This document shows, piece after piece, positions 38,348 to 47,864 of a stretch of DNA of 64,000 nucleotides (its first letter is position 1; every line of letters begins with the position of its first letter). Source of the stretch: an uncultured Flavobacterium sp. (GTDB taxonomy: Bacteria; Bacteroidota; Bacteroidia; Flavobacteriales; Flavobacteriaceae). The notes beneath the pieces were generated by a model. It was not told where the DNA came from and searched no databases. It was given only the letters and a program-made list of their open reading frames with translations. The stretch lies in NCBI GenBank assembly GCA_937773775.1, contig CALJVL010000017.1, positions 1 to 64,000 on the forward strand, in the 5' to 3' direction. Both the position numbers and the translations under genes were made by a program.

Positions 38348-38375
38348 CTTTTATTTTTTAATAAAAAAACAAAAG
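38348..38375. repeat. Hairpin in the argE-DUF3267 spacer
   Basis: CTTTT-a-TTTTTT pairs with AAAAAA-c-AAAAG around AAT, an 11-bp stem with one mismatch. It is flanked by CCGCTATCCGCTG and ACCGCGGCTAC phrases that look like part of a longer intergenic element. Confidence 0.45.
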
Positions 38376-38452
38376 GACTTTTAATACTACCGCGGCTACA
38401 AGACTATGGAAACAAGAGAGTTTTATCTAAGACCAGAAAACGTAATACAGTT

Positions 38453-39058
38453 ATGAAAGAAAATGATAATTATACAAGAGAGCTATTGACCTTTGATTTG
38501 ATTAAAGCAAACCTTTATGGTATGTTTTCAATTATTCCAATTTTAATCATTTATCTCATTCCCTATTATTTTATCTGGCAAGACAGTATTAACAAAAAGA
38601 ATTTAAAAGATTTGTTGATTTATTATAAAGACAATGGGTACTTGAATCCCTTTTTGGTTGGTTTTATTGTACTAATCGCTTTAACTATTGGTATTATTTT
38701 GCATGAATTAATACATGGAATAACTTGGGCAAAATACACTAAAGATGGATTTAAATCGATTCGTTTTGGAGTACTTTGGAAATTCTTGACTCCCTATTGC
38801 CATTGCAAAGAGCCATTATTAGTCAAACATTATATAATTGGAGGGATCATGCCAGCTATTGTCTTGGGGCTTTTTCCTGCTTTATTATCCTTTATCACTG
38901 GCAATGTATTTTTGTTAATTTTTGGAATATTTTTCACAATGGCCGGCTTTGGTGATTTTATGATTATTTTCATGCTTCTAAAAGAAAACAAAAATAGTCT
39001 TGTATTGGATCATCCTTCAGAAGTTGGCTGTTATATCTACAGAGAACATGAAGTTTAA
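38453..39058 (+). CDS. DUF3267 membrane protein, putative zincin metalloprotease
   Basis: The 201-residue inner-membrane protein has four to five hydrophobic segments. The third contains an HExxH zinc-binding motif (ILHELIHG, H84-E85-x2-H88), and later membrane segments carry GIMPAIVLG and FGDFMIIF, where intramembrane proteases often keep a third ligand. DUF3267 is described as a putative zincin family. It sits between argE and argH on the same strand with gaps of about 140 and 95 bp, each holding a palindromic element. No link to arginine metabolism is obvious; it may be a passenger of the operon. Confidence 0.8.
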   Translation: MKENDNYTRELLTFDLIKANLYGMFSIIPILIIYLIPYYFIWQDSINKKNLKDLLIYYKDNGYLNPFLVGFIVLIALTIGIILHELIHGITWAKYTKDGFKSIRFGVLWKFLTPYCHCKEPLLVKHYIIGGIMPAIVLGLFPALLSFITGNVFLLIFGIFFTMAGFGDFMIIFMLLKENKNSLVLDHPSEVGCYIYREHEV

Positions 39059-39110
39059 ATATCTTAATTTCAAACTATTCGATCACATCTAAAATATAAA
39101 TTATAAGCAG

Positions 39111-39136
39111 GTATAGCTCGCGAGCTGTCCCTACGA
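39111..39136. repeat. Palindromic REP-like element before argH
   Basis: AGCTCGCGAGCT (39115-39126) is a perfect palindrome. The right side continues GTCCCTACG and the left side GCAGGTAT, so the whole is an imperfect pair of 14-bp arms. Confidence 0.55.
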
Positions 39137-39153
39137 AACAAAAAAACGATACT

Positions 39154-40435
39154 ATGAAACTTTGGGAAAAAGGAATACCTACTGATAAACAAATCGAACA
39201 ATTCACGGTTGGAAACGACAGAGAATTGGATTTAGTATTGGCTAAATATGATGCTTTGGGTTCAATAGCACATGCAAAAATGCTTGGAAAGATTGGACTT
39301 CTAACAAATGTTGAAACCGATTCACTAGTAGTCGCTTTGGAAGAGATCATCGTTGATGTCGAAAAGGGAAACTTCATAATCGAAGACAGTTTTGAAGACG
39401 TCCATTCCAAAATCGAAAACCTACTGACCGTAAAACTTGGTGATGCAGGTAAAAAAAATCCACACAGCGCGATCGCGTAACGATCAAGTATTGGTAGATG
39501 TACACTTATACCTAAAAGACGAGATCAAGGCGCTTAAAGAGCAAGTAAAGGCACTTTTTGACTTGATGATAGAATCGGCTGAGAAACACCAAAACGTATT
39601 GTTACCAGGTTACACTCATTTACAAATTGCGATGCCTTCGTCTTTCGGAATGTGGTTTTCAGCTTACGCCGAAACCTTGATTGACGATATTACCATGTTG
39701 AATGCCGCTTTAAAAATTGTAGATCAAAATCCATTAGGTTCAGCTGCAGGCTACGGAAGTTCATTTCCTATCAATAGAACATTCACTACAAAGGAATTGG
39801 GTTTCGAAACCTTAAAATATAATTCGGTTGCCGCTCAAATGAGCCGTGGAAAATCGGAGAAAACAGTAGCTTTTGCAATGAGTAGTGTCGCTGCCACCCT
39901 AGCCAAGTTTTCCATGGATGTGTGTTTGTACATGAGTCAGAATTTTGACTTTATCGGTCTACCAGCGCATCTTACAACGGGTTCCAGCATTATGCCACAC
40001 AAGAAAAATCCAGATGTTTTTGAATTGATTCGTGGGAAATGCAACAAGATCCAAGCCTTACCTTACGAAATTACTTTAATCACAAATAATCTTCCAAGCG
40101 GCTACCACAGAGATTTACAATTACTAAAAGAAGGATTGTTTCCAGCCATTCAAAATCTCCAGGCCTGTCTGGATATTGCGATTTTTTCTATCAAAGACAT
40201 CCAAGTAAAAGACAATATTCTATCAGATCCAAAATACAACTATTTATTTACTGTTGATACTTTAAACGAAATGGTAGTTGCAGGAATCCCTTTTAGAGAT
40301 GCATATAAAGCGGTTGCTGAACAATTAGAAAACGGCACCTTCGAATCACCAAAAGAAACCAAACACACCCACGAAGGAAGTATTAACAATCTTTGTTTGG
40401 ACGAAATTAAAGAAAAGATGAACAAAGCTTTTTAA
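39154..40435 (+). pseudogene. argH: Argininosuccinate lyase, frame broken by one extra A
   Basis: This enzyme cleaves argininosuccinate to arginine and fumarate, the last step of the pathway. The first frame (39154-39480) carries the N-terminal helices and ends at GDAGKKNPHSAIA. The second (from about 39437) carries KKIHTARSRNDQVLVD, GYTHLQIAMP, AAGYGSSFPINR and the signature GSSIMPHKKNPDVFELIRGK. Removing one A from the eight-A run at 39451-39458 gives GDAGKKIHTARSRNDQ and a 426-residue protein of normal size. All catalytic parts are intact, so loss of function from this one base in an otherwise complete operon would be surprising. Confidence 0.93.
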
Positions 40436-40461
40436 ACAATAAGTCTTATTAAATTACATTG

Positions 40462-40490
40462 CGCAATGTTAATAGCATTGCGTTTTTTTT
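40462..40490 (+). terminator. Rho-independent terminator of the arginine operon
   Basis: The stem CGCAATG/CATTGCG with a 7-nt loop is followed by eight T, 27 bp after the argH stop. It is a strong, textbook structure. Confidence 0.9.
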
Positions 40491-41064
40491 CTGACTTAAA
40501 TCCGCAAAACAAATTAGATACTGAATATTTAAAAAATGATGAGAAATTTTGCAGTCATGAGGATAAATAGTTTGTCTAATATTAAAGAGAAACTTGTTTC
40601 TAGAAATTCGATTTAAAATCACAAAATTATTTATTATTCACTTCATATATTTCAAGTAAATTTGCAACCCATTTGCAATAGAAAAGCTTTAAACAATGTT
40701 ACATTTCTTATAGACAAATTGATGTATCCACCTATATTTCTATATTTTTTTTAAAAACTATTTGTTTATTATTAACTTATCGAACTTACAATCTAGGTGA
40801 ATTCTGAAAGGTAATTCTTTGAGAAATTGCCTTTAAGATTTAGTTCTTCTCATCAAGAAATTTTCAATCAAAAATATTTGTTTTACTTGAAAATGCAACA
40901 AACGATAGTAAAGCTGGTAAACGGTTAATAACCAGAGGCAAAAAAAGATCAATATACAATACAAGGATAATAAAAAATATTCTGTTTCCTGTTTTTCTCC
41001 ACCAATTTATGTTTATGGATAAGCTCGATCAAAGAAAGATTTTTTGAAAAGATAATCAATTTTA
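40491..41064. other. Gene-free convergent spacer
   Basis: AT-rich, between the convergent argH and ABC transporter genes. One imperfect hairpin, AAAGGTAATT with AAATTGCCTTT (about 40807-40834), has no T-run. No coding remnant was recognised. Confidence 0.5.
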
Positions 41065-42900
41065 TTATTGATAACCTTTAGCTTGTAGATTAAAAAGTTC
41101 GGCATATCTACCATCGGCTTTTAATAACTCTTGGTGCGTACCAGATTCTAAAAGCGTTCCATTTTCTAAGACTAAAATTCGATCTGCAAGACGGGCGGTA
41201 GAAAAACGATGTGAAATCAAAACTGCAGATTTTCCTTTAGTAAGTTCTGCAAAACGTTGAAAAACTTCATATTCTGCTCTTGCATCTAACGCAGCTGTTG
41301 GCTCATCCAAAATTAAAACTTGCGCATCTTTCATATATGCTCTGGCTAAAGCAACTTTTTGCCATTCTCCGCCAGAAAGCTCAACTCCATCATTAAATCT
41401 TCTGCCCAACCATTGTTGGTAAGCATCTGGAAATTTTAGAGCTAATTTATCAGCTAAGCTTTCCGTTGCTGCTTTTTTGACAAGCGCCTCATTATCTAAC
41501 TCTTTGATATTCCCCACCGCAATGTTTTGGTAAAATGTCATTTGATAGCGGATATAATCCTGAAAAATAATTCCGAGATTATATCTTAAGCCTTCTAATT
41601 CATATTCTTTTAAATCTTTGCCATCCAATAAAATTCTTCCTTCAGTTGGATCGTATAATCTGGCTAACAATTTTACCAATGTTGTTTTTCCTGCTCCGTT
41701 TTCTCCAACCAAAGCTAGTTTTTCTCCCGGTTTAAGGGTAAAGCTTAAATTTCTATTTGCCCATCTATTGGTATTGCGATATTGGAAGCCTACATTCTCG
41801 AACACAAAACCTGTTTTTATAGGGTTTGGAAAAGTTAAAGCATTTTGATTTTGGGTTATATTGGGTTTAAGCTCAAAAAAATCGATAAAATCGTTAAGAT
41901 AGATGGCACCTTGCGAAACGACGGTAAATCGCGAAAGCATAGTTTCCATCAAACCACTTAACTGCCTAAATGAGCCTGCTAAAAAAGTAAGACTACCTAC
42001 AGAAGATTTCCCTGTAATAGTTTCATAAATGATAAATGCATAAGCGGCATAATAGCCCAACGTGCCTAACACAGAAAAAAAAGTTCCCCAAAGTGATCGG
42101 CGTACAGCCAATTTGCTATTGTCGCTATAAAATTTATCAGAAAGTGTTTTAAAACGCTCAGTGATAAAATCCGATAACCCAAAGATCTTCACTTCCTTTG
42201 CAGTTTCGTCACTAGCTCCCAAATAACGCAGGTAATCCAGTTCTCTTCTCTCTGGAGTTTGACTTCTTGAAAGTGCGTAATTCTTACTGTTGAAATAAGA
42301 TTCGCCTAAAAATGAGGGAATAATAGCCATGACTAAAAGTAAAATCAACCAGGGGTTAAAAGCAATTAATGCGGTAAGTAAAAAAGCCATAGAGATAAAA
42401 TCCTGTACTTGACTCATTACCTGAGAAAGCAAAATTGTGCGTCCAACTGTTTGTTGTCTGGCCCGCTCTAACTTATCGTAAAAAACAGAATCTTCAAACT
42501 GATCTAAATCAAGCGTTGCAGCATGTTTCATGATTCGTATAGAAGTATAATTAGAAAACAAATCGCCCAATAAACTATCTGTAAGATTAATCATCCTATT
42601 TAATCCATCTGTTAGCAATGCCAATGCAAATTCTAAGGCAACCAATTGCCATAATTCTTGCAAATTACCAGCTGGCGAATTAGTGTTTAAAGCAACAACT
42701 TGATCAATAATTAATTTACCAACATACAGCAGAGCGACAGGCATTGCCGAGCGCAAAATTCTTAATGAAAAACTGATGAGTGTTTTACTTGGGCTACTTC
42801 GCCACACCAACTTAAAGAAATTGGGTAGGTTTTTTAACGCAGAAAGACGTTCTTTAAAAGAAATATCTTGAGTTGAGTTTGTGTTTCTGTTTTTTGCCAT
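41065..42900 (-). CDS. ABC transporter, fused permease and ATPase (exporter type)
   Basis: The 611-residue half-transporter probably works as a homodimer in the inner membrane. Residues about 30-330 form a six-helix ABC membrane domain with signs such as MPVALLYVGKLIIDQVV and FLLTALIAFNPWLILLLVMAII. The ATPase domain (about 360-605) has Walker A VGENGAGKTTLVKLLA, a Q-loop FQDYIRYQMTFYQN, the signature LSGGEWQKVALARAYMK, Walker B VLILDEPTAALD and the switch His in LISHRFST. It stands alone. The substrate cannot be inferred. Confidence 0.92.
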   Translation of the reverse strand: MAKNRNTNSTQDISFKERLSALKNLPNFFKLVWRSSPSKTLISFSLRILRSAMPVALLYVGKLIIDQVVALNTNSPAGNLQELWQLVALEFALALLTDGLNRMINLTDSLLGDLFSNYTSIRIMKHAATLDLDQFEDSVFYDKLERARQQTVGRTILLSQVMSQVQDFISMAFLLTALIAFNPWLILLLVMAIIPSFLGESYFNSKNYALSRSQTPERRELDYLRYLGASDETAKEVKIFGLSDFITERFKTLSDKFYSDNSKLAVRRSLWGTFFSVLGTLGYYAAYAFIIYETITGKSSVGSLTFLAGSFRQLSGLMETMLSRFTVVSQGAIYLNDFIDFFELKPNITQNQNALTFPNPIKTGFVFENVGFQYRNTNRWANRNLSFTLKPGEKLALVGENGAGKTTLVKLLARLYDPTEGRILLDGKDLKEYELEGLRYNLGIIFQDYIRYQMTFYQNIAVGNIKELDNEALVKKAATESLADKLALKFPDAYQQWLGRRFNDGVELSGGEWQKVALARAYMKDAQVLILDEPTAALDARAEYEVFQRFAELTKGKSAVLISHRFSTARLADRILVLENGTLLESGTHQELLKADGRYAELFNLQAKGYQ

Positions 42901-43008
42901 TTAGCGCTTTGATATAAGGCAAATTTAAGCTTATTGCTGTAGAGAGTTGTTTTTATTTGCAATACTTGAAATAATAAATTTAGTTGTTCAAAATAATGAA
43001 GTAATAAC

Positions 43009-44502
43009 TCAAGACTTAGATATCGGGTCGGATGCTTCCTTGTTAATTATTATATTTTTGAAAAATAGAAAAATAATAGAGCCATATAAAAAACTGAAAG
43101 GCAACGCCATAATAACTAATAAATTACTAATCCCATTAAGTAGCTCACTGGTCCCAATGGCTGTAAGTCCGAGTGCAGTTGCTGTGATAATAAATCCCCA
43201 TCCCAATTTATGCCTTTTAGAAGGATTTTCATTTCCATTATCACTGAACATACCTAATACAAATATGGCAGAATCTACAGAGTTGATAATAGAAATAAGC
43301 ACCAATAATCCCGCAATAAAAAAGGTGATAAAATGAAAAGGGAAATGCTCTAAAAAAATGAATAATGAACTGAAAACATTATTAAATTGTGTTTTATCGC
43401 CTGTATTAATTATATCAAAAGCCGAATTTGCAAATATGGAAAACCAAATAACCGTAGCTATTGTGGGAATGAAAATCGTAGTGATTAAAAACTCTTTTAT
43501 AGTTCTTCCTTTAGATATTCTTGCGATAAAAATTCCAGTGAACGGAACCCAAGCTAACCAAAAAGCCCAATAAAAAACGGTCCATTCTTGTGTGAAAGTT
43601 TCGGAGGTCTTATAATTTCCGAGAGACAAACTCATTTCAAAAAAATGAACGATATAATTGTAAAAAGCAGTAACAGTTTGAAACATAAAAGTATTAAAAT
43701 TCAAAAATAAAGCGATAAACAACATTAGTACAATTGAAAATGTAAAATCAAAGTCAGCTAAGAATTTAATTACTTTATTTATTCCTGTTAGTGCTGAATA
43801 TGTAGCAACAACTCCAATAAGAATGACCATTAATAATAAAAAATTATTCCCGTAATCAACTTTTAAAGCATAATTTATACCTTTTACGACTTGGGCAGTT
43901 CCTAGTCCCAAAGAAGCTATAACTCCCGTGATTGTAATCAATACGATGAAAAGTGTAGCAACATATTTTACTATTTTACTTTTAGAGTAAGGCACAATGG
44001 CATCTAACAAATTAGGTATTTTTTTTATATAAAGATTATAAGCCACAATCAAACCAAATAAACTGTACATTGCCCATGGTGTAAAACCCCAATGAAAAAA
44101 AGTGTATTGTAAAGCGGTAACCTTATTATTTGCAGTTTCAACAGGAGGATTGTTCAAATAATAAATAGGCTCTTGAACCGCTCGTAACAATAATCCTGAC
44201 CCCATACCAGTACTGTACAATAAAGCAACCCAGCTAAAATAAGAATAAGCTGGTTTTTCATTACCTAAACGCTGTTTGCGTAAAGGCAAACATAAAATAA
44301 CTAAAGCTGCAATAACGGAAATCAAACCAATGTATAGATAATAAGTGCTAAAGACAGCTAATAAATTTTGGTTTACTTGGTTTAGCACCTCCGTTAAAAA
44401 AGTAGGTGCAAACAAACCGGTAACAAAAAAAAATACGCCAAACAATCCTCCATAAAACAGTAAGCTATTCGTCCTTACATAACCGTATAATTTTATAATC
44501 AA
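43009..44502 (-). CDS. BCCT-family betaine/carnitine/choline transporter
   Basis: This 497-residue inner-membrane carrier has 12 hydrophobic segments. The glycine-rich unwound segment appears as LLYSTGMGSGLLLRAVQEPIYY (family G-M-G-x-G with Ala/Ser changes). Other BCCT markers are FFHWGFTPWAMYSLFGLIVAY (helix with conserved Trp) and FYWAFWLAWVPFTGIFIARISKGRTIKEF (aromatic substrate box). The protein imports quaternary-ammonium solutes coupled to sodium or protons in characterised members. It follows the oxidoreductase gene by 7 bp, so the two are probably co-transcribed; a link such as choline/betaine oxidation is possible but not shown. Confidence 0.93.
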   Translation of the reverse strand: MIIKLYGYVRTNSLLFYGGLFGVFFFVTGLFAPTFLTEVLNQVNQNLLAVFSTYYLYIGLISVIAALVILCLPLRKQRLGNEKPAYSYFSWVALLYSTGMGSGLLLRAVQEPIYYLNNPPVETANNKVTALQYTFFHWGFTPWAMYSLFGLIVAYNLYIKKIPNLLDAIVPYSKSKIVKYVATLFIVLITITGVIASLGLGTAQVVKGINYALKVDYGNNFLLLMVILIGVVATYSALTGINKVIKFLADFDFTFSIVLMLFIALFLNFNTFMFQTVTAFYNYIVHFFEMSLSLGNYKTSETFTQEWTVFYWAFWLAWVPFTGIFIARISKGRTIKEFLITTIFIPTIATVIWFSIFANSAFDIINTGDKTQFNNVFSSLFIFLEHFPFHFITFFIAGLLVLISIINSVDSAIFVLGMFSDNGNENPSKRHKLGWGFIITATALGLTAIGTSELLNGISNLLVIMALPFSFLYGSIIFLFFKNIIINKEASDPISKS

Positions 44503-44509
44503 AATAGTT

Positions 44510-45874
44510 TTATTTTGTGTATGGTTCTAAATTTTTTAACATCGTAGGAATTAATTCAGTCACCGTTGGATGAATGTGAACTGCGTCTCTAAAAATAGTA
44601 TATGGCTCTTTTGCGTACATTAAATTGGTGATTCCGTTTATGACTTCATCACCACCAACTCCTAAAACACAAGCTCCTAAAAACTGATTTGTTTTAGTAT
44701 CAATTATAGCCTCCATAAATCCTTTTGTTTCTCCTTTTTCTTTAGCTCGAGCTATTTTACTCATTGGCATCTGAGCAATTAAGACATCAAAACCTTTCTT
44801 CGCCGCTTCGGACTTTGTCATTCCTACTCTACCTAAAGGCGGATCAATAAATAATCCATAAGTAGTAATCCTGTCACTAATTTTTCTTTCTTTACTTCCT
44901 GTGATGTAATCCTCTACAATCTGGAAATCATTGTAAGAAGTATGCGTAAACCTTCCTTTACCGTTGCAATCACCTGTCGCAAAAATACCATCTATATTGG
45001 TTTTACAATAGTCATCCACGGCAATATATCCCTTTTCATCAAAATTAATTGAGGTGTTTTCTAACTGTAACGTATCTGTATTGGGTACTCGCCCTACAGC
45101 GAGTAGCAGATGAGAACCTTTAATCTCTTTCTCAACTCCATTTATTTTTATCGAAATCCCATTGCTGTCCTGCGACACATTTATTTCCTTAGCATTAAAT
45201 GTAAGATCTACAGCTTCAGATTGCATAATTTCGGCAATAGTATCGCTTACGTTATTGTCTTCCCTACTAATCAATCGGTCTCCGCGTTCGATGATAGTTA
45301 CTTTACTTCCAAAACGCCTAAACATTTGACCAAATTCCAAGCCAATATAACTTCCGCCAATAATCATTAAATGCTCAGGAATCTGGGATAGCTCTAAAAT
45401 ATCGATGTTAGTTAAATAATCTACATGCTTATACTCTTCTGGAATTACAGCTCTTGCTCCTACATTTATAAAGATTTGTGTTGCGGTAATACTTTCATCG
45501 TTAACCGCAATTTCATAATTGGATAAAAAATGCGCTTCACCTCTAAAAAGAGTGATGTTGTCATTGTCGGCAATACTTTTTTCAATGCCTTCACGGGAAC
45601 CATTTATTAAAGTATCTTTTCTTTCTTTTATTTTTTCAAGATTCGCTTTCGCACCAGTTGGAATTTCAATTCCCATTTCTGCTCCGTGAGAAGCATCCCA
45701 GATTCTGCGAGCACTAGCAACATACGCTTTTGTAGGAGTGCAACCCGTATTAACGCAAGTTCCGCCCAACAAGCTTTTTTCTATAAGTGCTACTGTCCCT
45801 TTTTTAGATAGACTGAATGCCAAAGGTATACCTGCTTGTCCACTACCGATAATTATAAAATCAAATTTTTTCAT
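44510..45874 (-). CDS. FAD pyridine-nucleotide-disulfide oxidoreductase (mercuric-reductase-like)
   Basis: This 454-residue flavoprotein has an N-terminal FAD loop IIGSGQAGIPLAFSLSKKG, a redox-active disulfide in LLGGTCVNTGCTPTKAYVASA (C41/C46), an NAD(P)H loop IIGGSYIGLEFGQMFRRFGSKV and the second FAD motif GIFATGDCNGKGRFTHT. The C-terminal dimerisation domain carries the active-site His in IHPTVTELIP. The family includes dihydrolipoamide dehydrogenase, glutathione and mercuric reductases; the sequence most resembles the loosely named mercuric-reductase-like proteins. It lacks MerA's extra N-terminal metal-binding domain and C-terminal Cys pair. The substrate disulfide is unknown; with ytxJ nearby, a bacillithiol-related role is conceivable. 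Confidence 0.88.
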   Translation of the reverse strand: MKKFDFIIIGSGQAGIPLAFSLSKKGTVALIEKSLLGGTCVNTGCTPTKAYVASARRIWDASHGAEMGIEIPTGAKANLEKIKERKDTLINGSREGIEKSIADNDNITLFRGEAHFLSNYEIAVNDESITATQIFINVGARAVIPEEYKHVDYLTNIDILELSQIPEHLMIIGGSYIGLEFGQMFRRFGSKVTIIERGDRLISREDNNVSDTIAEIMQSEAVDLTFNAKEINVSQDSNGISIKINGVEKEIKGSHLLLAVGRVPNTDTLQLENTSINFDEKGYIAVDDYCKTNIDGIFATGDCNGKGRFTHTSYNDFQIVEDYITGSKERKISDRITTYGLFIDPPLGRVGMTKSEAAKKGFDVLIAQMPMSKIARAKEKGETKGFMEAIIDTKTNQFLGACVLGVGGDEVINGITNLMYAKEPYTIFRDAVHIHPTVTELIPTMLKNLEPYTK

Positions 45875-47329
45875 AACTGTATTTTAAATTAGAAATTCAT
45901 TTTTTTAATTCTGATATTTTTCAAAAATGCTACATGACCCATTATTTCCTTAGCCGCGTTTTCGCTAATGTCATCCCTCATTTTGTGACTTAATAAAAAG
46001 CTTCTTTATTACAGTGACAATGTCTATGAAGCCTTGTGTCGATACAATAATCCAAATTGATAGCTCTTAAAAGGAAAATAATGATTTCCTGCCACAACCA
46101 GCGTATTGTTACTTTAAGCAACTACTCCTTTATTAAAAATTGCGGTAATAAAATAAGCTTTTAGTTATTTCACAAATCACAATTCGTTAAATTGCAAAAG
46201 CACCTATAAGTAAGGAAAATTGGACTATTTTTCAAACATATCCTTTTGAATTAGCCACTTTAGCAGCTCTCAGAATCATTTAATTAATCCTGAACTTAAA
46301 GTCATATCCTCTTAGTGCTACAGGTAATTTATTAAAACTAGAGTAAGCACTATAAGCACTGATGGTCCATTCTTAGAGTTGACTCCTTTGCGATTGATCA
46401 ATTGCTATTTCTCACCCACAATCAATTGGTAAACGATGGACTTTCCATGCGCTTAAACAGAACTATCCCTATTAAGTAAAGAGTTACAAAGCTTCTCCAA
46501 ATTTCCTCTTGTTTTCAAAAAACGTTCAATAATAAGGTGTAATGTTACCTTTTAACTTGATAAATTGTAAGTTAGTGAAATAAAATTCCTTAATAAGCTC
46601 ATGCTACAAGATATTTTTTATTTGAGTATTTTCGACTGCCATAATACTTAAATTGTGCAATGATTAACAAAACTTCTTCTTACTAGTTATACTATTCACC
46701 AATTATAGTATTATAAACAGGAAAAATGGAGGCAGATTACTAATTTGTAGCCTACCAAATAGTAATTAACCCATTAAACTTAATTGTAAATACTACGCAA
46801 ATTCATGACTCTAGCAGAACATCCAAAACTTAAAAAATAACTATAAAAATAATTTACAATTAAATAATAAAGGAATTTATTGGAGTTATAATCTACAAAG
46901 TCAACGCTTTGTTAATTTACGATCGAATCCTACAAAGCAAGCAAATCAAAGATAGTATTTTTTCAGAATCTGATGAAAAAGAATAAACCGAAAATCAGCA
47001 AATTTATGAGAAGATCCAAGTTTATAAATCTGCAAATTACTTTCTCCAGTCTTTCAATTTTACTTTATATTTCGTGAAATTCTAAAAAATTAAATATTGC
47101 GAACCCAACAAATAATAATTTGCAAGTTCGCAATACTTTTTTGTTTTTCTTTCAGCTATACTCGACACCCTATTGCAAGTGTTTAACGAAAAGTAACAAA
47201 GACTAATTTACCAATTAAAACAAGAGTTTTTATAATAAATCTCGTTCCAGTACCAGTCTTAAAAATTAAAAACCGCAAACCTAAAAATAATAGCTCGCAG
47301 ATTTGTCGCAGCTTTTTTAGTTATTTGAA
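45875..47329. other. 1.45 kb stretch without an intact gene
   Basis: All frames are broken by frequent stops. One open fragment of 38 codons on the + strand (about 46870-46986, reading FIGVIIYKVNALLIYDRI then LQSKQIKDSIFSESDEKE) has protein-like composition but no start codon. It lies upstream of a strong orphan terminator (47095-47142). The rest may be decayed genes or an undescribed non-coding transcript. No family was recognised. Confidence 0.45.
47095..47142 (+). terminator. Strong orphan terminator (bidirectional)
   Basis: TATTGCGAAC (47095-47104) pairs perfectly with GTTCGCAATA (47126-47135), followed by CTTTTTT on the + strand and by a T-rich tract on the - strand. No intact + strand gene lies upstream for 6 kb. 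On the - strand it could end the ytxJ message after a 190-nt tail. Confidence 0.8.
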
Positions 47330-47719
47330 CTAAACTTTAGTTTTCAAAACACTAGCGTCTATATCACTGTGAGTGGCACTGTAAATTGCTTTCCCATCCT
47401 TAATCAGGATTAATTGAGGAGATTGATGTTGTACCCCAAAACGATTCATTATTTCGTTAGAAACATCTCGATAGGTTATTAAATCTAAAAAATAAGCTGT
47501 AACTTTATCTGAGAAGTCAAATTCATTTTCGAATTGTTTCAAGGCCATCCTGCTCACACTACAACGTGTGCTGTGTTTAAAAATGGCTACAGGCTTTTCG
47601 TTTGAAAGGCTAATGATGTCATCCAACTGTCCCAAATCAGTTAAGTTGTTCCAGTCCATTTTGCTTGTAGTGTTATCTTGGTTCTCTGAACCACTAAAAA
47701 TATTTTTAAAAAAACTCAT
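47330..47719 (-). CDS. ytxJ: Bacillithiol-system redox protein YtxJ
   Basis: The 129-residue thioredoxin-fold protein belongs to the YtxJ (DUF2847) family, a proposed monothiol bacilliredoxin that removes bacillithiol from proteins. The active-site region is AIFKHSTRCSVSRMALKQFE (single Cys at about 52), followed by the thioredoxin-like strand-helix HQSPQLILIKDGKAIYSATH, with the cis-Pro loop (SPQ). Flavobacteria are among the Bacteroidota that carry bacillithiol genes. It runs divergently from clpB, and the two share a 145-bp promoter region. Confidence 0.9.
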   Translation of the reverse strand: MSFFKNIFSGSENQDNTTSKMDWNNLTDLGQLDDIISLSNEKPVAIFKHSTRCSVSRMALKQFENEFDFSDKVTAYFLDLITYRDVSNEIMNRFGVQHQSPQLILIKDGKAIYSATHSDIDASVLKTKV

Positions 47720-47796
47720 TTTTTGTCTTTAATTAAGTCATTTTGACTAGTTTATATGATAATAATCATGTTTTATACGCCATTTTGTCCTTAGTA

Positions 47797-47812
47797 TTGT
47801 ATTGGAATACAA
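47797..47812. promoter_or_regulatory. Perfect palindrome in the ytxJ/clpB promoter region
   Basis: TTGTATT, two G, then AATACAA form perfect 7-bp arms, 53 bp before the clpB start and next to the ytxJ -7 box. A stress-response operator is plausible; no CIRCE sequence is present. Confidence 0.4.
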
Positions 47813-47828
47813 CTTGATTACCGAGTAG

Positions 47829-47836
47829 CAAAGTTA
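47829..47836 (-). promoter_or_regulatory. TAnnTTTG promoter -7 box for ytxJ
   Basis: TAACTTTG on the - strand gives a leader of about 100 nt that would contain the palindrome at 47797-47812. Confidence 0.4.
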
Positions 47837-47864
47837 CCTAAATAACTCCATAAACTATAACGTC

